From NCBI RefSeq assembly GCF_001949145.1, contig NW_019091368.1, positions 1,638,479-1,702,478 on the forward strand: a DNA stretch of 64,000 bases, read 5' to 3'. The position numbers and the translations under genes were made by a program. The stretch is from Acanthaster planci. Taxonomy: Eukaryota; Echinodermata; Asteroidea; Valvatida; Acanthasteridae. Shown one piece after another: positions 25,569 to 39,100 of this stretch. Below the pieces are notes generated by a model. That model had not been told where the DNA came from and did no database searches. It was given only the letters and a program-made list of their open reading frames with translations. How positions within the stretch are numbered: the stretch's first letter is position 1; each line of letters starts with the position of its first letter.

Positions 25569-27118
25569 TAGATTATTTATTACTTTGAGTACAGGATTAA
25601 ATTTCAAGTTCCAAAATGAATTGGACATCCGCTGCATGTGTTACAACAAATTAAAGCGAGAGTAACGTGAATGATTTGGAAATCATTTGGTTTAAAAGCA
25701 TCAGTGCAGGTTTTCGTTACTCACAAGTGACGACATGTTTATTGAACGTGGACCCGATTTGCCGTATACCATAAAGCTAAGGTACAATTCTTTTCTCCGA
25801 ACACGCTTACATTTCATAGACTATTCATGTATATGCGTGCACATTCAAGTAATGATGGAATAAGGAGACAATAATGACGACTTCTTCAATCTAATAGTTG
25901 AGATAAACTATCAAGTACACACTTTAAGATTCTACCACCATAATTAGACAAGCAAAATACCAGAATAGATCTGAACACGTTTTGACATCTTCCTCGATGA
26001 AAGTTACCTTCCTGTGTAAAAAAGAATACAAAGTCCACCTTTGATTTGCCCCATGGAAAAAGTTCTGATAATATGATTACAATAGACCAACAAAAAATAC
26101 AAAATAACATTCATTAAAATTAAAGATGGAGACTTTGTCTAATAAAGAATGATTTTTGAGCAGAATCGTACACACAAAAAAATCATCAACATTACACACA
26201 AGCACCAAGGGGGTGCATAGCTTTAAGATGACTTAACAATGAGTGAATGGCCCAAAAGTGGGTAAACAGAATTATGCTAATTTTTCCAAATAAAATATGT
26301 AAGGTAGCAGGGAAATATTATTTTTAGGCTGCTGACCATCATTGTACACCCGTTTTTCATCATTAAACTATAACTTACACGTAGTTGTTTTATTTTCCTC
26401 CAAAGCGTCCATTACAATGTCACTAATGATTGGAATGACTATAAAAGTTTCGGTGTTTGTCTTTTAATTTATGTAAGTTTGTTTTTGGCTCTGTTACCAA
26501 TGTTTAGCCTTCAAAGTCTAGTCAATCACACTTATGCCACCCACTATCAATTTTAACTATATACAAACTGATTGTACGTAATTCAGAGAGACTCAAATCT
26601 AACTACAAAGTTATTGCAAAACTGTTGAGTGTTAACGTAGTTTTCTGTTTTATTATACTCATCCGGGTATTCCCCAATGAGGATGTTCGCGATCAAAGTC
26701 CAGGCAGGTGTACCAAAAATGTTGCACACAGCGGCCCGCTGTAGAGCTCACAACTCAGGTGTTTGAGCAACATCCGGCCAAAAAGGAAAGCGATTTGTGC
26801 CAACTGAAGTAATTACAAAAAGAAAAGTAATAGGTCTTACAATTGCTTCCGTTCATATATTTCTGTAATGATTTCAATGCGTACATTTTATTTTTAATTA
26901 TTGATCTCATTTCGGCCTCGCCATAAATAAGGGGGCTTTGGCCAGTCGGGAGGAATAGGTCCTGAATGCTCTGCTGAAGCAGTTACAACTGGGCTGACTC
27001 TGGCAAGAATCTGTTAAAATTTGGAGGTGAATTAAGAAGTGCCGTACTCTGGGTTTACTCTTTCAAAGACCGTAACCATTAGCAAGGATCTCAAGACCTC
27101 TTGGATTTTATAGACGTG

Positions 27119-27197
27119 ATGGATGCGCCGCACGAGAGGAATATTTACGTCATCGCGGCTACTTTGACTGTGCTGATGTTTTCTGTATCAGTTCAAG
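27119..27197 (+). CDS. Galaxin-like gene 2 first exon, version a (signal peptide)
   Basis: Encodes MDAPHERN followed by the hydrophobic IYVIAATLTVLMFSVSVQ, donor TTCAAG|GTGAGA in phase 1. Same phase as exon 1 of gene 1. It competes with a second signal exon 1.1 kb downstream. Confidence 0.75.
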
Positions 27198-30100
27198 GTG
27201 AGAGTAATACATTACGAGCCATTCTCAGCTAAGCTTAACTGAAGGCGTCGGCAACTGAATTTCTTTGAAAATTGGTAGGGGGTAGAGATAAGGGCAGAGT
27301 GCAAGACAAAAACTGTCGCAATATTAAGACAAAAATGTAGGGTGACTTGAGAGGGTTATATCTAAGAAGACCCCCACCAGCCACTCTCCGGTGGCCAGTG
27401 CTCGTAAAAATACTTCGGGTAAAGGTCCCGTGCGTTAAGACTTCGGGGTGATTTATTTGTTGGTTTTGCCTTCGACTTTACAAATTTGTAATCCTGCCGC
27501 CTTGGCAGAAGGACGTTCAGATAGTTTTCTTTCTCAAACCGTATTGCAACACCTCTCCCCGTGATCGTATAATTCTGTCTGTGTGGGTGTATCTTTCTCA
27601 AACCGTATTGCAACACCTCTCCCCGTGATCGTATAATTCTGTCTGTGTGGGTGTATGTGGGGGGGGGGTGTCGCGTGCCCCTGGTTCAGTGGTACAGGTT
27701 TTCTGGTGAAGAAAAAGTGAAAACAATGACACAAAGGTCAATCGCTGGCTATTTCACCGAAAGTGGGCACAGCGTCTTCAAGGATACGGTCCGGTTATTG
27801 TTATGCAGGCAACGAAGTCTCCATACATGTATATTAAGACGCCAGTGTAGGCACTTATTTTGGTGTGGACTCGTTGCGGCTCTGTGGCCTCTAACCGATT
27901 TCAACATCAGCAGTACTGAGGCGCGCATGTCCGTAGTCCGTGTGCAAACCGGGCCGTTGTACGTGTTTTGGGAAAACGTCATTGTAATCCCTACGCACCT
28001 TGTAACGCATCAATTGGGTTCGACATACTAGTCAAGATGGGCCAAGGGAACATGGAACCGTAGGTTCAAAAATATCGATGACTCCAGTAAGCGGAAGTAT
28101 GAGTTGAACTGAACTTTATAGACTCTGGGGAATCCCACTGACGGAATGCGCTTCCACAAGGCAACTAATCTTATATATCCAAAATTAGAACACTCAGCAA
28201 GAACCCTCACAACAGACTAAATCAAACGGCTTAAAATTAATGCCAGCAAACTTTGACCAGCAAACTGTTGCTACTGTATTATGAAGCGAGACCTCTCCAA
28301 CTACTGACTTAAAAAGATTTCTCTTCACAATGACGAGTTTGATGTGCAGAATATGCCTGCTTCTCATTGCTGTTAACTCCGTGCATTACTCGTCAGGTAT
28401 TCTTAATGACTTTTTTCTCTCTGAATTTTTAATCTTTAAGTTCAAGTGTTTCTTCTACTCATTCACATATTCATATAAACGCGTTAATATTCAAACAAAA
28501 TGAATCATACAAAATGTTGCTACTCTATTTTGAGTTTTCTGACATTTCACAAATACTTCCTACAAAAGAAGCGAAACTCCTTTGCATAAATTACAAAATT
28601 TAATTCAACCATGAGCACTGAGCACTCAGCTCAGCTGCTATAATAAATAAGGGTCTAAATGATGACAGTGCATTGCAGGAAGTGCATTGCTTATCATCAA
28701 CATCGATTATAGAATTTTAAAAACGTTTATAAATTACATTCCCAAAAGGGAAAAACACTTAATTTATCAACAGTTAAATCTGTCGCCAGGCAAAGTGACG
28801 CTCTCTTGAACTCACCATACAAACTAGCGGCTGCTATTGTTAGCCCATACATGTACATGTACGTCGTTGGCCTACAGCAAATGCCTCTACACGTAGTTCT
28901 TGCGAAATGCATTAACAAAACTCCTCTTCCTGGTACAGCAATGACACTACCAACTCAGTGACACAATTGAACTTATCGACAGGTGAGTTTTCAGCCAAAT
29001 GTGTTCTACTGTATAGACTTAACTGCTGCGCAGAATACAATACAAAAAGCGCTGACTGAAGAAGTACACATATAGTCTCATTCTACCATATAGGCATTCA
29101 CTGTTCAAAATACAGCTCAAATTTTCAGAAACTTACAGGCTTTTGGATCTTGCGTGGCCGGCTGAAAGCTCGCGAAATGTACATGTACTACATGCTGCCC
29201 AATCAGCGGTTAGGATGAAAGGGTACAGGTCACTGATATTGCATTATTCATGTTTGGCAAAATTAGTTGGACATAACAACAGGACTCCGCAGTCGTTGGG
29301 ATGTTGTATTCAGGGAACCAGACTAGAAAGGTCAGTAAACAGGTACGAGGTACGCGATGGTGGCGCTAGGTCAATTACAGAGAAATGATCTTCGTGGATG
29401 TTGTACTATGGTAATAAAAATCCCCCAGAAGTTATTTCCAAATGGAACCAAATACAGTACATGCATGTGAGTGAAATCAACCGGCAAATGCTGGAAGGAT
29501 ACTTGTGAGTGATTGCAGAATTTTACCAAATTTGTTTATAATAGTTAATACTTAATAATAGGCCGTTAGGCGATGTCGGACCGACTCTAGTCAGTGCCGT
29601 GCTATCCATCCTCCATAAGCCAAGTTATAGCAAATATGCATGGGTGGTTATGCACAATCATAACGATGGTGGAATGGCACTGTGGGAAGGAAAAAAGGCA
29701 TAAAAAAGGAGTAAACATTGCCCCGTTTTCCTTCCCGCTATGCCTTTTTATCATTAAGCAAAATCACCTGTGCAGTATTTGCGATAAGGCTTACATGTAT
29801 GGTGCTCGTGTGTGTGTCTTTCTTATGAACACGTTTTAACTTGTGAATGAGCGTTAGGCCTTACCCTCAGAATTCCGACATTCAGCCCGCTAGTACTAGT
29901 GTGGCGGACGTTGGAGTCAGACCCCACAGTTCTGGGGGTACGTGATGACTATGCCAATTTACTGACATAAATACATGTAGGCTGGTTGAATTATACTGTA
30001 GTCTGATAGCTGGAGTAACTTGAGCACGATCATGCTCATACTTCATCAAGCGAATGCTACGGTCAGATAGGCCTGCAGACGTTCATTACTTCAGCTGGTC

Positions 30101-33100
30101 ACTGCTGGTGCGTTTAGGCAGAGATGGAAGGTCTTTGTATCACTAGAATAAGCTCAAATAAACTTTTTGTGAATTAATTATAATTAACATTAAATTAAAA
30201 TAACAAAGAACAGCCTATAAGGCACCATTGATTTACATATATATATATCTATATACATTATTTTTGATAATTTATCTTGACAGTACATGTGACTTCATCC
30301 AGAAGTAGAATGAACACGTAATGATAGAGGCAATAGCCCTACATGTATATCCTCATTGTATCAGGAACTTTACAAATTTACGAATGTGATGAGCAGAAAG
30401 ATGCTAGTATAATTAAAACCTTAACTAGAAAAACCCACAGGACATTATAGATATTGGATATTAGGCCCATCCTTTTTTCCATATTAGAACTTAAAATTCA
30501 AGGAATTACATGTATTAAACAGCGAGTTCAATTACTTTGGTGATGCATATATCATAAACTTTTTGCCAGTTTAGTTGGGATGTGAAGTGTGGTTACAAAC
30601 AAAAGCTCTTGGGTTACTCGAGGTGCCTAACTTGGCTTGGCTACGGGGTTGTAGAACAATTGAATTTGCCAAAGTAACTCAAACTGTCAAAAGTCATGGA
30701 CATACACACATTTGTACTCGTCGTTCTTTCTCAGAACTTGACCTGATCCAAATTGTACCTCTACAATGATCGTTCTCTAAAAGTGTAAACTTTCTGTTGC
30801 GTGCAGCATTTAGCTAAGGTGCCATGTTTTCTCACTGCATAGTGTTACGGTGATACATCCCCGGGTAATTTTTGGCGGGTTGTAGTTTAAAGGGCAAGAT
30901 GCCATGCAAGTGTTAAATTGAATACAGCTGTGCTTGCACGAGTAAGCGCAGGGTAGGGAGGAATCTTAGTAGAAACGCTGGCATCAGAGAACAAGTGAAG
31001 AACAAAGTCTGGTAGCAGGAGACGGAGAGAGCAACCTCATCGGCCAATTGCTGATTGCATTTGTTTAATCAGTCATTGTGGTTCTCAGAAGAGGAACATT
31101 ACATGACTCACTGGTAGTGCTAGGAAAAGAGCGAATTATTGCTCATAACATTTACATATAGGTGAAGCATGCCTAAAATTTTGTAATGAAATTTTTGAGC
31201 TTATTCTTTCTAATGAGTACAGTTTGCGTGATTTGTTTTGCATGTTTGGGGAGAATTTCAAATTTTGAATGGGAATTAGAGCAAAAAAAAAAAGAAAAAA
31301 GAGTGCTACATATAGTAATTACATGTAGGAGAACCAATTTTGAAAAAGTTTCAAACTTCGCTGTAAAAAATGTGATGGTTCATGTACAGTAGCACATGTA
31401 TTATTTTCCATTCTCTTCCTAGTTCCTAGTTTGAAAAGTAATTTATAAACCAAAAATAAAATTAATAGAAATGGTAAATTAAAAACACAAAAAAGTTAAA
31501 TATATCCCAGGATTATGTTTCTAAATGGTTTTGTTAACTGAACTTCCTGGAATTTAGAAATGTGATGTACAGTACATGTATATGTACATGTACATAGTAA
31601 TCCAATTGTGTCGCAAGCTCACCTGGTTCATAGATTTCCCTTTTAAAGGGTGACTGGTAAATATTTCATAAATTCCTGTAGTTCTCAGCAGACCCTCTTG
31701 TTACGCAATCAGGAAATCTGATCAACCCTTTGATGTCATGTTACTAATAAAAGAGGTTTATCTACAATGGCATAATTCACTTCACTTTAATTGAACCTTT
31801 CTTCATTTGATCATTTGGACAGACCAAATTAAAGCTGTGCCATGGGGCACCTGTTGAGTTTTATCAAGCAGTTTAGTCTTATATGTATTAATTTTCTTCT
31901 TTTGATAAATTGTAAGTGTAATGATTTCCAATATTCTGTTAATGTTTGAAAGTTGTGTATATGGTCCTTTTTGGTGCTGTTATTTCTAAGTTTTAGTCTA
32001 AATGTAATATTTTTCTCTCTAGCTGTTGATTCGAGGTGGCAGTCCTGCATTTACAATGGCCGGGAGTCGTTCTACGACAAATACAAAGAGGCATGCTGTC
32101 AAGGACGCATCTTGCGACGTGCTTCAAATTTGGAGGAATGGTGCTGTAAGTACTTGTCAAGTTTCTTGTTTGATAAACACCATCAAACTTGTAAAGAGGT
32201 TAGAGATGGCACTCGTTCCATTCTCATAGGTACTGAACCTGAACCCCTCGCTAAAACCCCCCTTCATAAATAATGCTTTTTCAAACTTGTTGGGGTTTAT
32301 GAAGCTGGAAAGTCACAGAGGATGGATCGCCGAACTCTGTCTGCTCTGTCTGAGAATTGTTGGTCATTTGAGATTGTATGAGTTGTATTTCTTCCGTGTC
32401 AGGTAGGGAATCAGTATGTTGTAATAATGATGGTTGATTAACATTTGCAGGTGGTGGACAGCTGTTTGACTCCACCACGGGTGAATGCTGTGGAGACCAT
32501 ACTTGGATTGACACCAGCACCCACAGTTGCTGCGGCGGTAGAGTCAATGAGAGTAGTGACCACTTTGAATGCTGCAACAATCAGTGGATAGACACGACCA
32601 CACACACTTGTTGCAAGGGAAACATTATTGAGGGCGCCGGGAAGTGTTGTGGGAGTAATTCTGTCTTCAATCCTGAGACAGAGCACTGCTGCCTGGGGCC
32701 GGGTGATACCGGCCATGTGGCCACCGTTGGCAGGGCAGCGGTTGTCCATGGTTTCCTGGAGTGCTGCAACACCAAGGTCATTGACACCAGAAGCACTCTG
32801 TGTTGCCAGGATGTAAGTTGGCTCTGACGTTTTGGGTAAAATTGATCTGGTTTTTTTGAATAGTTGATAGTTCTAACTTGTTTGTTGATGATTTTGATAA
32901 GTGTTACATGTACATTTATGTAATGAAATGGTTTTCGTTAAATACTGTATCATGCTGTCAAATCCTGATCCAAGTCATACTGTGTGTATGGACATACTGT
33001 GTTGACCCATTAAAAGTTTGTCTCAATTTGGGCTGGGCTCGGCACATTTGATCGATTATCAAATATTCAAATATTATTTGCTGAATTTGAATATTCAAAT

Positions 33101-36100
33101 GCAAAATTCATGAATAGGAGGGAAATTTTCTTTTGTTTTAATTGAGAAAACTGCACTATAGAGACTTGTTTCAAGCAGATTCAAATGAAAAGTGACAGAA
33201 ATCTTACGATTCAAAAAGTAAATTATTCATGACACAATTTGAAAGGAATAGAAATTTTTAAAAGGGTAAGAAATGTCATTCATCTTTTAAATCTTGCTAA
33301 ATCGTGGTGATACTCCCACACGTGAGAAGCAGTTATAGTTATTGTAATGTACAATTGTGTGCGTTATTCCAACTGATTTGTTCATCAACAATCTGCCGGT
33401 CGGTACGACTAAATATTCGGATATTCGATCAAACTGAAGGTCGAATATCTGAACAGGGAATTATTCAAATTGACTAAGCCCTAGTCACAATCCATTGTGG
33501 AAATGTTAGTTATATGTGTCATAAATTTTGACGCGTGATTGCTCAGTGAAAGTTTTGATAATCTACAGAATGCAATTGACCAAAGGACTCCCTCCACTGA
33601 GTGTTGCGGAACAGAAGCCTTTGACACTTCGACGGAGGTCTGCTGCCAGCAACCGAATGACTACAGGATCAGCCCGCTGGTAGATGGCAAGATGGAGTGC
33701 TGTGGACTGACGCCTTACAACAAGGACACGGACCAGTGTTGTAACTCAGTGATCACTCCAAATATCGGTAAGGCATGGATTTCAACCCTCCCTCCCACAG
33801 GCAATCTTCGAAATGCACCACTTTGCTGAAACCCCATGGCATTTTCAATGTACCCAATATATCAAGTGATTTCTACTTGCGCTTCCATTTTAAACAACGG
33901 CAAAGCCTTGTTTGGGATCATGAAAGGAGCTGCGTGGGTTGTTAGTATTACAACCTTGCTGCTCTTCAAAAATGCAGTTATAGAAACATTCCGCAGCCCC
34001 CTCGCCCTCAAAAAGATGAACATTTGTGATGCTACTGCTATTGTGTTTGTTAACCGCTCCGGGCGTGAACAACAGAGGGCATAAGCTCATTTGAAAAACT
34101 TGTCCCTCTTTTGCCAGTAAGGGTGCACTTAATCTCAGGGCAGAAACAGAACTGGCATAAGCATTGATACCACATGTACACTAAAGACACATTTGTTGCA
34201 AAAAGGTTTCATTGAAGTTGAGTGTAGAATGAAATGAATTTCAGTTTGCGTACAAGTCAGTCCAGTGACGTCGCACTGGACATGGCCCCGGCAAGCATTG
34301 TGGTGACTATTGTATGAAGCGACTGTCACCAAACAGTGGCTCTGTACAAATGTCATCAACAGGCCAGGTCATCACATTGTTTGAGGTCAATAAAAAAGAT
34401 CCAGTGATAGCATTTATTCACCATGATTTCCAATTGTTGACTATAATTTGTAAAATGTTGTTTGTAAATGTTCTTGTATTTAACGCCAGATTTATGAATT
34501 AATGTTCCGTTTATTTATTTATTTACAATTGAGTATGTCAAATTATTGTCATTTTACAGGAAATGGCAGGTGCTGTTTCGGCAATGCGTATAACCCACAG
34601 CAGGCATCCTGTTGCCGCTCAGGTGCCCTGTCGCTCTCCATTCCTGAGATACCGGGCGTTCAAGGTTGCTGCAGTGGCGTGTCCTACCTAAAGACTCAGC
34701 AGGTGTGCTGCGACAACACTCTCCGTGACTTGGAGGCAGGCAAAGAATGCTGCGGCAGTGGTGAGTGGGCTTGGTGGGGAGCTCAGGAAGTCTTCTTTGT
34801 AGGGACTCTTCGAGACAGGAAATGTGGGCGTCATGGCCCCCAGCTGGATTTGATCGTCGAAATCAAATCCGAATCCGTTATCAGTCCGTACATGGAGGTT
34901 CCTTTGTCTTTCCATCATTGTCAAAGATCACCCCCACACAGATTTTGACTTGTGGAAGTATGAAGTGTAAAGGATTATTAATTCAAAAACCCTATATCTG
35001 ATTGAATTGAAACTCTTTATCTTTTCACTCATGACGGATTCCTTGCCAAGTTTCAAAGCAGTCGGTCGTGGGATGGCTGATTTCATGGGGAAGAGGAATT
35101 TCCAACCCCCTCAGTGAAGTTCTGAAAAAAAAAAGCTCTTTGCGTGCCTGCCATCTCTAAATGAAAAGAAACTGTCATTTTTGTCATTTGCATCACATCC
35201 GTCCTGCAGATCTGTATGATCCAACGGTTCAGCTGTGTTGTAGGGGCAACATCGTGGATAAATTGTCCCCTACCTCCCAGTGCTGTGGGGACAGCAACAC
35301 ATTTGAACCTGAAGAGCAAACGTGCTGCTGTGGACACGTAACCAACATTGTGAATGGATCGTGCTGTGGCACCCGAGCATACCGACCAGAGGAAAACAAG
35401 TGTTGCGGAAAAAAAAAGGGGGATAAGTGCGGAAACCAGCTTGGTGAGTGCTGCTCTCAGTTTGGCTATTAATAACTCTTTTTTACTCACATCGTAAGAG
35501 TATTTTTTCACTCACTTGTATTTAACTCTTATTTGAATAGACACCAAATATTGCTCTCACCATTCCAAAGTCACTGGTCCATCCAAAAAAGTCTCGTTCA
35601 GATTTCTTGTGAATGGAAATGTAAACATGAATTAGCAACAATGACATGTTCACCCAAATTCAAACACATTCAAGTTTAAGGAATTTGTATTGATGATCCT
35701 GATGTAATAGGATCTTTATTTTTGTGACCGACCAAGAAAGACACGTAAAACACTCAGGGACACGAAGTGTATCAGTAATAGCATTCTTACAATAAACCGT
35801 GGACGGCAGTACAAACTCTGGAAGTGTTTGTAATCGAGCTGTTGAAACTCACATGTGTCACATGTCTTATGTCAAACAGCCGGCCATCTTGTTTTTGTTC
35901 TGTAGGTAGACTGTATGGCAAAGACGCCGTGTGCTGCGGTGTCAAAGAACTTGGCCACAACCAGTTGTGTAGTCCTTGCTCACGAACTCCCGTGACCAAA
36001 CTCAATTCCAACCACAACTCAGTCTGTTGTGTGAACAAGAATCCTCGTAACGGATGGCGTCGCAGTAGAAATGGCCCGACCTACGACGACACAACAGAGG

Positions 36101-39100
36101 TAAGGCTGAGAGGTCTGTTTGTTGCTGCTGTCTTGAAACTGTCTTGGGTCAAGGCTGTGCTTTTGACGCACACCTTGCAAATGCTTTTGGATGAACAGAA
36201 GAGAAAGGAGTGATTGCGTACCACCCCCAAAGAAATCTGTAGTCATTTAAGGAGCCGAATTAAACCGAATGTGGATAAGTAATGGTCTTACTGTAACCAT
36301 GTATTGTAACGAAACTTTACTAAGGAACTCATACGTTCATTTGGACCCTAAATTTGGAAAACGATGGTTTTTGGACAAGCACAAGGAATGTTTAAGTGGT
36401 GAAGGAATGTGTTGATTATGTATTGTATGTATGTTTCACTTACTGGATCTAAGAGAATTGCTTTGTGTGTGTGTGTGTTATTGTAGATCTGCAGAAATCT
36501 AAAGATTATCACAAAGACAGTCTCTGGGGACCAGATGCACTGTGGGACAGAAGCCTACAGCCCAGACACACAACAGTGTTGCCACCTCACCGTCCAGCCC
36601 AAATTCTATCTGGCTGAGAAGCCCTATCGGCAGAAATGTTGCGGTAGCGAAACCTACGTCCCGCAGTGGCACACCTGCTACGGGGAACGAAAATATCCAT
36701 TCCCGGAGGAATTTGCTGGGTAAGTTGGAAAACATACAGAGCAGGTTGACAGATGGGGGGAGGGGTGGGTCTTTGAAGATGGGATATCTACTGGGACAAC
36801 CCGTCAAGTTAAATGCTCTGTGCAATGTCATATTTTTTTGAGTTCAACTGTTAAAAATACCTCTTTTTTAAAGCTCATTAAATTGTATTTTCAATTTTTG
36901 CTTGGATATTTTAAAGAGGTAAGGGAAAGAAAATCTTCTTTCCCAATTATAACCTTTGAACAAGAGGTGACAAGACCATCTTTTAAAATTAACATGAAAA
37001 AATTTTTCCCATTTATGATAGAAAACTCCCCAAAATGGGCGTCTGTGAGTCCCTTTTTCGCCGATTTCAGAAACACTCATTATGTATTTATGATATGCCG
37101 GTGTCCCCAAAATGTCACAGGGAGATACAGCTGTAAACACGGGGCATCTTCACGTGCAAGTCTCAGGGGACAGTAGAGGCATGCTCAAAATGCAATATTC
37201 CCTGAATGACATCACAGCAATAGCGCCCTCAATTTTGAACTTTTATACGTACGCGACATACTTAACTTACAAGGGATATCAAGCTAGGTTGCCTACATTG
37301 AAAAGGGCAGTACAAATGCACCGAAAGTGAGTCTAAAGGAAAAATACATAGACATTTTCAGGTCTTGCGAGTAGACCGTAGCCTGGTTAATACTCACCCG
37401 GTCTTCATTTTAGGGAAGGTTGAAACAATTGATTGCTAGGCCTATATTTAAGAAATTACTTTGAGGTTTTGATGTTGATCCAGATATTGCCGAGGCAACG
37501 TGTATAATGAACGGACTCATGGGTGTGATGGTGACAGCTTCATCAGGCCCCTGGAGGAATTGGAGCACGGCTTGGAGGTCTGCATAAACACAGAGGCTGA
37601 AAACGGTTACTACCCCTATGATCCTGCAGAGAAGGAGTGCTGTGGGGGCGTCCTGATTGGGCCGGGGGAGACGTGCTGTGATGACAGGCAATACTCGACC
37701 CCCGGGACTGGTGTTGGAGAAGGCAACTGCTGTGGCTCTGAAGGCTTTAACCCAGACACCCACAAGTGCTGTGATAGGGTACTGCATGAGGTGACAGCCC
37801 AAGGTTAGGGACAAGGTTGTTCGCTATGTACTTGCCGTGCACTGAGATTTGAATTCCCCTCAATAAAATACTCACTTGTAGCAAGTTCACGCTAGTAATT
37901 GTCATCTCTCAAGTACTTGAAGGTTTTTTGGTGCCATTTTGAGCCTTCTGTGTAATTGAAACAGTACATTTTGGGTATACATGTACATCCTGAGCATGGG
38001 ATTGCAGACACTATACCTCAGATTCTGCATTACAGCAGCTTGACATTGGTCTGGAGACTTGCATATTTTAATAAATAGGAGAGTCTTTGGACAGTCTTTG
38101 GAACTGACTGTTTTCTGGCAAAGCTGTTGAGAAGATGTTTCCTTCTCTTCATCGGAAGTCCCCGAAGACCCCTGTGTATTGATTGTAATCACTCATGGGA
38201 CAGGAAACTTGTATTTTCAAATTTAAACATCATTTTGTTTACCTCAAGTATATGCTTATTTTGTGTTGTACTACTTGAGGTTTGGTTAAATTTGTGTTGA
38301 CTTCAGTGTAACATTTGAGCTTTGAGCTTTAAAGCGTGAACTGTTTTTTGGTCCTTCTCGTAAGACATGCTTACATTGATCCTGTGGAGCCCCATCAGTA
38401 GCTGGCAACTGATGAAATTCAGTGCCCATGGATTCATGTGCTATTGGCAGTGGTCTAGTAATTCAGGGAAAAGCAATCAACGCAGGTTTTAAATTTAGTT
38501 TGTACAGTACCTGTGCTCTGGCCACCCATTCTTCTCAGCGCTGTCCAGTATGGAGCATTGTCACCTGATGTGCACCGTTTCTCACTATTGTATCTTCAGG
38601 CCGAGTGTGCTGCGGACGCGAGCTCTTTGACCCATCCAACCCAGCACTGATGTGCTGCAACAGCACTCTGCAGTCCACCGTAGGCGACAAGACGGCTTGC
38701 ACAGATGGGGTGGCTCATCGGCCCTATGACACGGTGTGTGAAGGCACGGTCTACCCAGTGGAGAATGGGGAATGTTGCGGCGGGCTCCTGATGAGCAGCA
38801 CGAAGATTTGTTGCCAAGGGAAATTGTAAGTGCTGCTTATATTATTCTGAAGAATTGTTTTCTGTTGATTTGGTAATTGCCATGTAAAAAGTATACTTTA
38901 ACGGGTCTATGCAATAAAATTTTTCTCTAGCATCCCTTGAAAATACATCTTTGTGTTTCATTTCTCCTTATTTTCAAGTTTTGTTGTGCATTTTGGAAAG
39001 GCATTTTGATGACTTTTTGTTTTTATCCAAATGTTAATTCCCATAAAACTGTGATGTCATTCCATGGAGAAAAAATGAATGTTCAACTGATTTGTGCATT

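Larger units (their letters stand above)
19014..27118. other. Intergenic region between the two galaxin-like genes
   Basis: About 8 kb with no convincing coding exon. It holds a 34-bp tandem duplication (20958-21013), the large foldback at 24885-25568 with a smaller element inside, a short RTATCAAARRNGTCG-like array near 19085-19150, and a small hydrophobic ORF at 20049-20243. The rest is unremarkable AT-rich sequence. Confidence 0.6.
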
